Assembly: GCA_905221605.1 (NCBI GenBank)
Contig: CAJNDS010001724.1
Location: 635,416 to 699,415, forward strand
Direction: 5' to 3'
DNA: 64,000 nucleotides
Source: Symbiodinium natans
Lineage: Eukaryota; Sar; Dinophyceae; Suessiales; Symbiodiniaceae
A program made the translations under genes and the position numbers. Positions within the stretch are counted from its first letter, which is position 1; the number at the start of each line of letters is the position of its first letter. This document shows positions 31,500 through 42,700 of this stretch, piece after piece. The notes below the pieces were generated by a model, which worked only from the letters and a program-made list of their open reading frames with translations, made no database searches and was not told the origin of the DNA.

Positions 31500-32247
31500 C
31501 GGTTCAGGAGTCTGGGTTCAAGCAGAGGTTCTTTCCGTGTTAGGCTTTAGGTGCGGCTGATGTAGGTAGGTTTGGTTGCAACTCTGCGGTTTCAAGTTTT
31601 GGAGTTGTCCCCTTCTTTGTCGCGCACTACACCATGCTGCTGCCAACATGCAGCTACATCTGCGCACGTGCCTCCTACGTACCAAGAGAGGTGTGCTGAT
31701 GAAAGCGTGCAGGCCCATGATGTTAAACAAAACATAACAAAACAATTGAGGAGGAAAAACTCACGACTCCAAACGCAGGAGGGCACCGCCCCAAGATCGT
31801 CTGAAGGGAAGCTGTCGCGAAGCAGATCTCGTGCCGACGTCGAGGCACCTGCTCTTATGAGGTTCAGGTTGACGTGTAACATAGGGGTCGGATTAATTGC
31901 TAATACTATTTCCTTATGGTCCATCCAGAATAATACTATAAAAATCTCAAGTCCTATTCTAATTCTTCATTTTTAAAGCCCCTATAGTGATCTTCGACAG
32001 TTGCGAGTGGGTAGCTTACCGACACGAAGTTTATTCTGCATATAGACATACTACCTACCTGTAAGTGAGGTTTAGGGCTCAGGGTTGGCACCTGACAGTC
32101 GTATGCTTCTTACATCTGCCGGGTTAAGCCCTTTATGAGGGTCCCTCCAGATTCGTGGTGCGACCTTCAAGCCCGAAGGACTAGAGGGCCTCGTAGAGGG
32201 TGCTTGGGGTGGCAGAAGTGCTTGCAGTAGCAGGGGAGCATGGGGGC
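31500..32247. other. Unique stretch, unresolved
   Basis: One plus-strand frame stays open from 31572 to 31976 and minus frames overlap it; none has a recognised motif or clear splice borders. Telomere-like repeats are nearly absent. It may be a decayed element or an untranslated region. Confidence 0.35.
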
Positions 32248-32407
32248 TTACTTGGAGGTTCATGGGTAGTTGCGAGAGTGGGTTATCAGCATGCTAGCTA
32301 TACTTATACCTTATTTAGGGTACTTATAATAAACCCTACTTATACGTACCCTAAACCTAAACCCTAAACCCTAAACCCGACTTGTATGTACCCATGAGTC
32401 TCCAAGT
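32248..32407. mobile_element. Element A copy containing CCCTAAA units
   Basis: The left end TTACTTGGAGGTTCATGGGT and the right end CCCATGAGTCTCCAAG pair as inverted repeats. About four CCCTAAA units sit inside at 32350-32378, so a telomere-like block has entered or grown within the element. Confidence 0.65.
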
Positions 32408-33000
32408 TTCATGTCAGCGTTGATTTCGATTGTGGGGCCCTTGCTTGCATGGCTTTAGGGTTTGGGGTTTGGGGTTTAGGGATCAGGGAGTTGAGATCAA
32501 ACCCCTGCAGTGAGCTGTTGCAAGGCAGCTGTTGTTGCTGAATTGAGGGTGACGATCTACCCAAATTTGACAAGCGTCCTGAGCCCCAAATCCTTTTGGA
32601 GCTTACCCTGAACCCTACACCCCAACAAATGAACTTGGCGCAGGGGGAGCTCACCCTCCGCGGGTTCCTCTGCCTCCGCTGGGGCCTTGGGCAGTTGGTC
32701 TTAGGGCCTTCTTGGGTTTTAGGGTTTGGGGGTTTAGGGCCTGGTAGGTTTAGGGTTGAGGGTTGAGGGTTAATTAGCAGGGTTCGGGTTTGGGGTTTAG
32801 GGCTAGTAGGTTTAGGGGTTAGGATAAGTAGGCTTAGGGCGTACGGCTGATGGATGGGGCATGCGATGTAAACGAAATAGTAACCCCAGAAAGCCGACAC
32901 GTCCTGAGCTCTAGCGACAAAGCTCCGGAAGCCAGGCCTTCTAGGGCCCTAGCTCCTACTATTTCAATTACAACTACAATTACTATCACTATTCCTATTA
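32408..33000. other. Unique and G-rich repeat DNA without a supported gene
   Basis: Short TTTGGGG/TTTAGGG groups lie at 32455-32480 and 32710-32850. The 163-codon minus frame at 32409-32900 is Pro/Thr/Asn-rich where it crosses the repeats and is not convincing. Confidence 0.5.
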
Positions 33001-33163
<163 letters not shown>

Positions 33164-33400
33164 TATGGGCAGTTGCGCTGGCCCTTAACAATGGCCCCTT
33201 ACTTTCTTTAAAGGGTTCTGATTTATGGGCCCCTGGGTTGTTCAGGGTCCCTAAACCCTAAACCCTAAGCCCAAAAACGGGGTATAATTGAAATTAGGCC
33301 CCCATTACAGGGGCCATATTCAGGGACCACGTAACTACCCTAAGATTGATGACGCCCATGCTCGTCCTAAACCCTAAACCCTAAACCCTAAACCCTCAAG

Positions 33401-33487
33401 AGATGCGCAAGGCTCAGATCCGGATATTCTTGAAGAGGCAGGATGAGAACCCTAAAGAGTCAGGAGTGACAAGCCTCCTGTTTTTGG
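33401..33487 (+). CDS. Exon, basic helical segment, unrecognised
   Basis: An ACCCTCAAG acceptor ends at 33400. The frame (two bases in) reads MRKAQIRIFLKRQDENPKE. It may stop at a GTCAGG donor (33459) or run on to a GTTTAG donor (33488). The shorter form gives a phase that matches the next exon. It is flanked by CCCTAAA upstream and TTTAGGG downstream. Confidence 0.6.
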
Positions 33488-33621
33488 GTTTAGGGTTTAG
33501 GGTTTGGGGTTTGGGGTTAGGGTTTAGGGTTTGCAGAAAGGGTTTGGGCTTTAGAGTTTTGGGATTAAGGATTTCGGGTTGAGGAAGTTTAGGAAGGTTT
33601 ATGCTCGCCCCGCCCCCACAG

Positions 33622-33685
33622 CGTGCTGATTGAGGGTTACGGCTCTACTTCCAGGGGACAGGGAGGCTCGTGGGCGGAGGTCCAG
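33622..33685 (+). CDS. Exon, Gly/Ser-rich segment
   Basis: A CGCCCCCACAG acceptor ends at 33621 and a GTTGCA donor begins at 33686. The frame (one base in) gives exactly 21 codons: VLIEGYGSTSRGQGGS then WAEVQ. Confidence 0.6.
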
Positions 33686-33721
33686 GTTGCAGGTTTCCAA
33701 TTTGCTGAAACTCCAGAGTGT

Positions 33722-34405
33722 TTAGGGTTTAGGGTTTAGGGTTTGGGGTTTGGGGTTTGGGGTTTGGGGTTTGGGTTTGGGGATTGGGGTTGAGAGGGAG
33801 GCAGAGATTCAGCTTCAAAAGGGCCACCACCTCTCCGAATCACCGCAGCTAGCACACCACGAACCATCACGAACCGTGAACTCCAACCTGAAGCCGTAAA
33901 CGCTGCGATTGCGCAACATGGACAGTCCTGTGCAAGAACCTCCCCCCCCCTCTCCGCCACGATGTCAGGAAGAGCGGTTCAAAAGCGAAATGCAGCCCTG
34001 AATCCTAAACCCTGAGCCCTCAACCCAAACCCCAGATCCTAACCCTGAACACTTGAACCCTAAACCCCCTCCCCCACCCCCTCCCCCCCCTCCCTCTCCC
34101 CCCTCCCCCCCCCTCGCCCCCCGCCCTCCTCTCCCCCCCCCCCCAACGCCTCTACGTTAGATTCTTCAGGGTGCCCTTCACTTGCTCTGGCGACCAATCC
34201 TAAACCCTAAACCCCAAATCCCAAATCCCCTAAGCCCTCAGCCATAAACCCCAAACCCCAGACCCCAAACACCCCAAACCCCAAACCCCAAACCCCAAAC
34301 CCCAAACCCAGACCCCAAACCCCAAACCCCAAGCCCCAAGCCCCAAACCCTAAACCCTAAACCCTAAACCCTAAACCCTAAACCCTAAACCCTACACATG
34401 TGCCA
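33722..34405. repeat. TTTGGGG units, C-rich low complexity, CCCCAAA array
   Basis: TTTAGGG/TTTGGGG units fill 33722-33790. 34066-34145 is C-rich low-complexity DNA. From 34250 to 34345 the repeat is CCCCAAA or CCCCAAG, changing to CCCTAAA at 34347-34392 just before the next exon. Confidence 0.85.
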
Positions 34406-34488
34406 GGCCCCGGACGACATTGTCGTGACTCTCGCGGCCTTACGAAAGGCTTTGGAGGCCCCCGGGGCTGTTTTGCGGCTCGTTTCGG
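34406..34488 (+). CDS. Exon, helical segment, unrecognised
   Basis: An ACATGTGCCAG acceptor ends at 34405 and a GTTTGG donor begins at 34489. The frame gives 27 codons: APDDIVVTLAALRKALEAP then GAVLRLVS. It ends in phase 2, which matches the one-base entry of the next exon. Confidence 0.7.
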
Positions 34489-34494
34489 GTTTGG

Positions 34495-34672
34495 AGGGTT
34501 TAGAGGGTTTAGAGGGTTTAGAGGGTTTAGAGGGTTTAGAGGGTTTAGAGGGTTTAGAGGGTTTATAGGGTTTATAGGGTTTATAGGGTTTATAGGGTTT
34601 ATAGGGTTTACAGGGTTTACAGGGTTTATAGGGTTTATCGGGTTTATAGGGTTTATCGGGTTTATAGGGTTT
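34495..34672. repeat. 9-bp GGGTTTAGA / GGGTTTATA minisatellite
   Basis: About eight GGGTTTAGA units are followed by about eleven GGGTTTATA-type units, all with a 9-bp period. They create Gly-Phe-Arg and Gly-Phe-Ile open frames that are not genes. The repeat begins six bases after a GT donor. Confidence 0.95.
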
Positions 34673-34740
34673 AAGGGGGAGAGAGGGGTGGAGGAACATT
34701 CCAACACCCGCCTGACAAAGAAGTCTGCTTGAACATGCAG

Positions 34741-34789
34741 GGAGGGCGGCCGCCTGTGGTTGCTTTGCTTCGCCGTCAAAGCGTCGGGG
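34741..34789 (+). CDS. Exon, unrecognised
   Basis: A GAACATGCAG acceptor ends at 34740 and a GTTTAG donor begins at 34790. In the phase set by the previous exon it reads EGGRLWLLCFAVKASG; another frame reads GGRPPVVALLRRQSVG. The donor itself is the first unit of a TTTAGGG array. Confidence 0.58.
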
Positions 34790-34965
34790 GTTTAGGGTTT
34801 AGGGTTTAGGGTTTAGGGTTTAGGGTTTAGGGTTTAGGGTTTAGGGTTTAGGGTTTAGGGTTTAGGGTTTAGGGTTTAGGGTTTAGGGTTTAGGGTTTAG
34901 GGTTTAGGGTTTAGGGTTTAGGGTTTAGGGTTTAGGGTTTAGGGTTTAGGGTTTAGGGTTTAGGT
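34789..34965. repeat. Perfect TTTAGGG array starting at a donor
   Basis: About 25 perfect TTTAGGG units. The first GT of the array appears to serve as the 5' splice site. Confidence 0.96.
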
Positions 34966-34967
34966 TA

Positions 34968-35068
34968 GGATGTTCCCCCTTGTACTACAGTCCTTAGTGG
35001 GGGGGATTATAATAAGGGGGTACTATAATCCCGATTAGGGACAGTTAGGATAATGGGGGGACATCCCA
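34968..35068. mobile_element. Short inverted-repeat element, family C (MITE-like)
   Basis: The left end GATGTTCCCCCTTGTACTA and the right end (GGGGGGACATCCC) are inverted copies over about 101 bp, with TATAAT/ATTATA words inside. A second full copy lies at 53612-53709; half copies lie at 25125-25160 and 25986-26039. No coding capacity. Confidence 0.65.
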
Positions 35069-35124
35069 TTCAGTCAGTTTCAACAAGTTCAACTACGCAG
35101 GGAGTAGTAACGGTTATCTTCCCG

Positions 35125-35217
35125 GTTAGGGTTTCGGGTTTCGGGTTTCGGGTTTCGGGCTTAGGGTTTAGGGTTTAGGGTTTAGGGTTTAGGGTTTAGG
35201 GTTTAGGGTTTAGGGTT
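35125..35217. repeat. TTTCGGG then TTTAGGG array
   Basis: A short run of TTTCGGG variants changes abruptly to TTTAGGG units. Confidence 0.9.
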
Positions 35218-35268
35218 AGGTGTTGGAGCTGACCGCCTATTCCCAAGTTGTGACCCTTCCCCCGGAAG

Positions 35269-35323
35269 CAACCCGAACTGGCACCAGGACGAGTCAGACC
35301 AGCACATGTTCGAGACGAATAAG
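35269..35323 (+). CDS. Candidate exon, frame uncertain
   Basis: After a GGAAG acceptor (35267-35268) one frame reads NPNWHQDESDQHMFETNK up to a GC donor (GCCGGG). Two other frames are also open across the island, so the reading frame is uncertain. Confidence 0.4.
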
Positions 35324-35334
35324 GCCGGGAAGCC

Positions 35335-35795
35335 AAAACCGAGACCCTAAACCCGAAACCCTAAACCCTAAACCCTGAACCCTAAACCCTAAAGCCTTGA
35401 AGACCAAAGCCCGAAAGCCCGCAAGCCTTCGAGCCCCAAACCCTTTACCCTGAAGCCTCAAACCTTTGGCCCTAAACCCTAAACCCCAAACCCTAAACCC
35501 TAAACCCCAAACCCTAAACCCTAAACCCTAAACCCCAAACCCTAAACCCTAAACCCCAAACCCTAAACCCTAAACCCTAAGCCCTAAGCCCTAACCCCTA
35601 AACCAGCCCTAACCCCTAAGCCCTTAATTTTAAGCCCTAAGCCCTAAGCCCTAAGCCCTAAGCCCTAAGCCCTAAGCCCTAAGCCCCAAGCCCCAAGCCC
35701 CAAGCCCCAAGCCCCAAGCCCCAAGCCCCAAGCCCCAAGCCCTAAGCCAAAGCCCTAAGCCCTAAGCCCTAAGCCCTAAGCCAAAGCCCTAAACA
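35335..35795. repeat. CCCTAAA, CCCCAAA, CCCTAAG and CCCCAAG arrays side by side
   Basis: The unit changes block by block: mixed CCCTAAA/CCCCAAA (35465-35580), CCCTAAG (35633-35685), CCCCAAG (35685-35740), then CCCTAAG again. Each block is internally uniform. Confidence 0.94.
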
Positions 35796-35799
35796 AGTG

Positions 35800-36410
35800 T
35801 ATGACCAGGATGCCAGGGTTTTGGGCTTCGGGACTGCTTAGGGTTTGGGGACTTGGGTTTAGTTAGGGTTTACGGTTTAGGGCTTAGGGCTCAGGGCTTA
35901 GGGTTTAGGGTTTAGGGTTTAGGATTTCGGACCGAGCAGTTTTATGGCAAAGCTGTACACTGTATTTTCGACTCGATATTATAACACCCACCCACCCAGA
36001 GAATCCTATAACATTGAGAAAGCAAAAAGAGCCAAATTCTGAAAATAAAGCGGCCAATGTGAGAAAGCGAAGAACGGCCTAATTCTGAAAATGAACGGCC
36101 GAATTCTGAAATTCAATGAAGGTGTGAATATATTTAGTAGAGAGGGCTTACGTTCTCGTACAAACCCATTTTACAAACACAAGAACACCCTGGTGGTTCC
36201 TAGGGCTTAGGGACAGGTCAGCTAGGACCCAGAGTAGGCCCTTATTCCTTTTGTTTGTGAAAAACGTTCCCTCAGTAAGCCCCTTTACGCCAAAAAAAAG
36301 GGCACCCTTTCTATTCCTAGGTTACTCTCCCTCATCCGACAACCCACAACCCTCAACCCTAAACCCTAAACCCTAAACCCTAAACCCTAAACCCTAAACC
36401 CTAAACCCAG
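35800..36410. other. TTTAGGG group, unique AT-rich DNA, CCCTAAA array
   Basis: G-rich units lie at 35860-35925. 35930-36350 is unique; the words GAAAGC, GGCC(G/T)AATTCTGAAAAT recur near 36015-36110. CCCTAAA units fill 36355-36408 before the next exon. No gene. Confidence 0.6.
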
Positions 36411-36454
36411 GGTCGAGTCAGGAGATGGTTCTTCTTTGCTCAGCAAACTCAGAG
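36411..36454 (+). CDS. Candidate exon
   Basis: A CTAAACCCAG acceptor ends at 36410 and a GTAGGC donor begins at 36455. One frame reads VESGDGSSLLSKLR. CCCTAAG/CCCTAAA repeats follow downstream. Confidence 0.48.
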
Positions 36455-36660
36455 GTAGGCTGTCGATTTGTGTCAACGGATGCATCCCAGCGGAGTTTCG
36501 CGAAAAGCCCTAAGCCCTCAAACATGCCCTAACCCTAAACCCTAAACCCTAAACACTAAGCCCTAAACCCTAGACCCTAAACCCTGAACCCTAAACCCTA
36601 AACCGGCCCTAAACCCTAAACCCTAGACCCTAAACCCTAAACCCTAAACCCTAGACCCAG

Positions 36661-36728
36661 GCAAAGTTCAACCAGAGACAGAGGCAGGCTTACTTGACCG
36701 AGGCGCACTTCTGGTTGTGGAAGTTGTT
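36661..36728 (+). CDS. Channel gene exon before S1
   Basis: A CTAGACCCAG acceptor ends at 36660 and a GTAGGG donor begins at 36729. It reads AKFNQRQRQAYLTEAHFW then LWKL, 22 codons plus two bases. With the next exon it leads into S1 in frame. It is flanked by CCCTAAA and TTTAGGG. Confidence 0.68.
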
Positions 36729-39700
36729 GTAGGGGTTTCGGGACTTAGGTATTTTGGGTTTAGGGTTTAGGGTTTAGGGTTTAGGGAGTTAGGGATTCAA
36801 GTATTTAGGATTTAGTGATTTAGGTATTCAGGGTTTGAGAATTTAAGGATGAGAGGGTTAGGTTTTTAGGAGTTGGGGGTCTAGGGTTTAGAGGGTCTGT
36901 GATTTCGGGTTTAGGGATTTGGGGATTTAGGCTTTGGGGATTTGGGATTTCGGGCCCTGAGCTGGCTGCTACAGGCTTATGAACCTCTAAGTAGGCTTGA
37001 CAGAGCGTTGGATTTTTGGCTCAACCCTAGGCCTGAAAGCCCGAAACCCTAAACCCTAAACCCCAAACCCTAAACCCTAAACCCTAAACCCCAAACCCCA
37101 AACCCAGACCCTTACGGTGAGAAACGCTAAGCTCCACGCCTCCTGTCGTGTGCTACTGTGGTGCTTTCGGGATTGTTTAGGGTTTATTAGGGCCTACAGG
37201 GTTTAGGATTTAGGGTTTAGGGTTTAGGGGTTGGGTGCTTTCGGGGTTTAAGGTTCGTAGGGGATGCCCCTTGCAAACCGCAGGCTTAAGGACTTAGAGT
37301 TTCATGTTTGGGCTCGCCACTGCAGTGCCCCCAGGCTTTTGTTCGCAGAGTTTTTGGTCGAGGAGCCTGGCGGTATGTTGTGCACATAGCTTCAGCCACG
37401 TGCCGCAACGTAAACGCCACCTATATCTACATCTACACCTTCACAAGCCCTAAAACCCTAAATCCCTTTACTAAACCTTAAACCCCCAAACCCCCAAACC
37501 CCTAAACCCCCAAACCCCCAAACCCCCAAACCCCTAAACCCCTAAACCCCTAAACCCCCATACCCCCAAACCCCCAAACCCCCAAACCTCTAAACCCCTA
37601 AACCCCTAAACCCCCCCTAAACCCCCCCCCCCCCTAAATCCCTAAATCCCTAAGTCCCTAAATCCTGAATCCTAAATCCCTAAATCCCTAAGTCCCTAAA
37701 TCCTGAACCCCTAAATCCCTAACTCCCCAACCCCTCAAAGCAAGTCCAGAACGACAGGGGCTAGATGTGGGCATCGTGCTGGTGATCGCGGTCAATGCGA
37801 TCATCATCGGCGTGGGGGCAGACCATCCACAGTTCATGATGACGTGGGAGGTCTTGGAGGTCGTTCCTCGGCCCCGATTAGGGTTTAGGGCTAGGGTTTA
37901 GGGTTTATTGTTTAGGGTTTAGGGTTTAGGGTTTAGGGTTTAGGGTTTGAGTTTAGGGTTTAGGGTTTAGGGTTTAGGATTAGGGTTTGGGGATTACGAT
38001 GGGGTGAGACGCTGATGCTTGGAGATGAATCTGGCTGGTCCTCAAGCCCAGTTGCAAAAGGGTTTGGACATTCCAGAAGGGTTTCGGGATGGTACAGGAG
38101 CCTAGGTCGCTAAAACGTCGTTCCCTTACAAGACGTTATCCTCAAGCTCCATACCGTTCCAGGCTTATCCCAAAGTTGCATAGCGGAGCTGCGGCAGGAG
38201 AAACCAAAGCACTTGGTCCGATCCACATCCCGATAGTCCTGGACAGTCCTGCATGATCCTACACAAGGGTTGAACTGATACCCTGAGCCCCACATGGATG
38301 TAGGTGGTGGCCCTCGAAATTGTAATTAGTGCAACAGACGGGTCATGATCAGGTGTTTAGGGTTCTAGTCTTAGCCGCTTAGCCCCCCCTAAACACTACC
38401 CCCAAAACCCTAAACCCTAAACTCTAAACCCTAACCCTTCAGGCATTCTTCTTGGTCTACCTCGCGGAGTGCATCGTGAAGATGTTGTGGTGGGGAGTAC
38501 GGATCTACTTCTGCACCTTGTCTGAGCGTAGTCTATATTCCCCTTGCAAATATATTTTTTGTTTATATAAAACCTAAGAGGACATTAAACATAGTTTTTT
38601 TTATCTTGTTTATATAAAACCTAAGAGGTTCTTTTAACATGTTATTGCTTTTATTAAGGTTCTAAGGGGAATATAGTAGTGACCGCGCGATAGTATGACG
38701 CACAGCATTCAAGGGGCGAAGTAAAGCTTAGGGTTTAGAGCTTGGATGGATGTAGATTTTCCGGGATTTGGGGTCTGAGAGTATTAAAACCCTAAACCCT
38801 AAACCCCAAACCCCAAACCCTAAACCCTAAACCCTAACACTTAGGGTCTTCTTCGGGAAGCCTGACGGGCTTGTCACTCCACCTGTCGGGTTGATCACAC
38901 CGCGGGAGAACCCTAACACTCTAAACCCTGAAAGCCGCAAACCCACCCCTACGCACGGTTTTATCACTAAATCCCTTTCCCGCGTGCGAAGTGATTAGCG
39001 CACGAAATGCACGTGTTAACACTATCATTATGATAATTATACAATTACGAAGAGAATGAACAAGCGAGTTTATGAAGTGAACTGCATGAACGATTAAAAA
39101 CACACGTGAATGAACGCAGTAAAGCCAACATTCACCAGTTACCCTATTCAAGGACTCATTAAAAGCCCCTTTCCCCCAACTTGGATTTAATGGGGGCCTT
39201 TATGGGCATTTTAAACCCTAATGGCCCTAAACCTTGTTTGATCAGCTTAAGTTTGAAATTTTAATGAGCTTAAGTTTTAAATCTTAATAAGGTTAAGTTT
39301 TATATTTATTAGTTCTAAGCTTAGCCACCCCAAGCTCCCAAACCCGCAGCCCCGAACCCGAATAACCCTTAACCCGAGGAGCACTCAGCCCCTCAACCGC
39401 CCTAAAACCTAAGCCCTAATGTTGCACCCGCTTTAGTATCGGCCCCCTCTTTAAAGACAAACTGGCCGAATTATTCAGGACACCCTGACTGTTTGGGAGT
39501 CCCTCTTTAAAGACAAACCGCCCCCGAAATCCGGAATTTTTTTTGTTAGGATTTGGGGCTTGTTTTAAATTAAGTTGATTGAAACAACTAATTAATCCTC
39601 AATACCAAACCTCCAAATCCAAAACCCTTAGCTCTGCAAAGCTCAGTTTTCTTCTCAACCTGGGTGTCTCAAGCTTTTGAAAAAGAGGGCCCATGCTGCC

Positions 39701-42700
39701 TCAGGCTGCAAGTTGATGACTGAGTTAATCCATCATCCCTAAACCCGCACTGTTGGACTGCCGGATGTCCTGAATAATTAACTGAGGCAGCAGTGGTGGC
39801 CGGCCCCAGAGGGGGCATGTTCCTGAGCCTGGATTTGCTCAGGTTTCTTTGGCGCGGGAAGCCTCACTACCCTTCTCAGCCTGAATTGGCTGAAGCTTGT
39901 TGGCCTTGAGCATCTCTTTGAGATACTGAGCGAATTCCTGGGTGGGATTTGCTCAGGTTTCTTTGGCACCGGAAGCCTCACTACCCTTCTCAGCCTGAAT
40001 TGGCTCAGGCTTGTTGGCCTTGAGCATCTCTTTGAGATACTGAGCGAATTCCTTGGGTCCTGCAGCAGAGGAATGGTCTCAAGAAAGGGCTGACAAGTGC
40101 AAAAGGCTGATGGTAGAGTTGCAGTCCTGGCTGAAAGGGCAGCTTCCCCTGAGCAGCGGCCTCAGTGGTGAGGTGGTACTTCAGGGCTTTCTCAGCCTGG
40201 CACTGAGGACAGCCTGTCTGCCATCGGCAATTCTGGCAGATCCCTGGCGAGTGCTCTAAGGCCAGAATCTTGGCCGTGGCTTCTTTGCTGAGATGCTTCC
40301 AGGTGAACCTGAAGAGGTTCTTGTCGAGGGATTCCTTAGCAGCCACAGCAGCCTTGGTTGTCGAAGCCTTGGCTGTGTCTAAGGCGTGCTGAGCTTTGGC
40401 TACCCTCTTCTCTGCTTCCTTTCTCTCGGCCTCAGTCTTGTTGTAGGCCTTCTCGATCTCAGCGATCCTCAGCTTCTGCTCCTTCTCAAGATGTGGCTTC
40501 ATCTTGAGAAGCCTCTCCTTCCAAGTCTTAGCCAGGAGCCCAGGCCAAACCCTCAACCATTCTCCTCGGGCCTGCCTCACTTCCTGCTCCATCCAGGCTA
40601 AGACATAGAACCCGCAGAACAGTGACCCCTGAGGCTGCACTGCTGAGTTGGTCTTCTTGGGCAGGCTGAACTGAGGATCGAGCAAGCTCCCAATCCTGAC
40701 CTGAGCCAAGGTGCAGGCCTCAATGGGCTCCTGAAGGCTGTCGTAGAGTCGCCACTGAAAGCCCTCGGTCTGGTCCAGGGACTCTCTCTGAGCCACCAGC
40801 AAAGTCCAGTGCAAAGCCCTCACCAGTGGAACCAGAAGCCTGAGACCATTGCTGAAGGCTTTCTTAACAGCATCCTCACGTGGCTCAAGCAAGTGCTCAG
40901 GAAACTCGAAGAGCAAGTGAGGAAGGCCAGGGTCTAAGCACTCCACTGAGAACTCCTCAAAGGATCCTGCCTTGGCTTTTCGCAGGGACCAGCTCATCAT
41001 GGCCCAGCCCTGCCAGATCCACTGATCCTCGACCAAGAAAGGCTTCTCAGTCTCAGGAAAGGGCACTAAGCCATGGTCGGCATAGTCGTCGTAGCTCAGC
41101 TTTGGCTCAGGCCAGCAGGAGATGGCCCTGAGGATCGCCTGAGTATCTGCCCTGCTGAGGTATTTCAGCTGAGCCCAGACGAACTCAGGAGTCTTGGGCT
41201 CCCAAAGCGTGAGATGCTCAGACCTGATCTCGAAGGTGCCACTCACGGTCATCACAGTGTAGCGACCTGACTGGAAGTCTGAGGCCAAGCCCTTAATGCC
41301 AAAGAGCATGCGGCCAGCAGCCTCGGAGACACAAATGACTTCTTTCTCAAGGAAAGGAGCCAGCAGGGCTGAGGGCTCAGTCTCAGTCTTTGTGGGCTCA
41401 GCTTTGGCCTTAGCCTTCTTCTCCTTCTTCTTCTTGGCTGTGACCTTAGCAATGACCTTGTCTACAGTGGCCTTGTGCTCGTGCTTCTTAGCTGCTTTCT
41501 TCTTAGCCGAAGCCTTCAGGAACTTGCTGGCCTTGCTCTTTGCTGAGGGCTTGTTCTTTGCTGAGGGCTTCGTGGTTGCACTCAGTTTCTGGCCTTTGGT
41601 CTCAGTCCTCACAGGGACCACCTGACTGAGTGCTTCTGCCCGACTGCTCAGCATCAGCTTTTGTCTCAAGCTTTGCAGAAGCTTGCCCCTGAAGGCCGTC
41701 CTGTGCTTCAGCCTCTCCCTTCTGAGCTCTGCTTTTTTCCTGATGTCCTTCACTCTCTCAGTGTAGCCCTCCTCAAGAGCTCTGCGAGCTGCTGCACGTC
41801 TGAGCTTTGGGTGCAGCCTCAGGGAAAGGCTGTTCTGCAGACTCAGGTCCAGGTCCTCTGCAAGGTCGGCGTCTAAGTCAAAGCCTCCATCCTCAGGCTC
41901 ATGTTCAAGGTCTTCCTCAGGGTTGAAGTAGTCCCACCTGATAAGGTCGGAGATCTGCTTAGCTGAGTCGCTCAGAGACCAGTCAGCCTGGATGGGTTTG
42001 CCTGCGTCGTCCAGCCACTTAAGCCTCTCTGAGAGCCAGCTGGCTGGGAAGCGACGACTGCCCATCCTGAGGTCGAGCTCCTTAGCCCAGGGCTGCTCGG
42101 AGACCGTCTCAAGCCTCCCAGTCTCAGGGTTGGGCCGATAGGCCAGAAGGCCATTCCTGACGGCTGCCCTCACGACCCAGGATTGCTCTTCGTTCTTCTG
42201 CCTCAGCTGCTCCTCAGCCCAGACCACTGAGGTGACGATCTCAAGGGCACCCACTCGCCACACCTCAGACTTCCCTGAGAACTTTTGCTGCTCCTGAAAC
42301 TCTGTTCTCAGGGAGGACAGCTTGTGCCTCACGGCACCCTTGAACTCTTTGGCGAAGTCTGAGTCCGTGATCTGGAGCTTAGACGTGCACTTCGCAGCAA
42401 CTAAGCAGCTGATCTGCTGGGCTAAGGCCATCGACTCAGCAGCCGTGTCTGAGAACACGGAGCTGAAGCAGTCTCTCTGCCAGACTGAGCAAGGGCACTC
42501 AGTGGCCTGGCCCTCAATGACCCAGCTCAGGATCACGGAGTCGACGTTCGCAGCTGGCTGGCTCATGATGTCCAGCTTAGCGACCAGCTCAGGGTGAGCC
42601 TGCCTGAGCTTTCGATAGCTGAGCAAGATCTTGCCGACTGAGGCACCAGCTGAGTGAACCTTCTCCTTAGCACCGACCCTGAACCTCTCAGTCCGGATCC

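Noticed and set aside
34378-34779. Minus-strand frame of Asn-Pro-Ile/Lys-Pro-Tyr repeats and plus frame of Gly-Phe-Arg repeats
   Set aside because: Translation of the 9-bp GGGTTTAGA/GGGTTTATA minisatellite; the real exons here are short plus-strand islands at 34406 and 34741.
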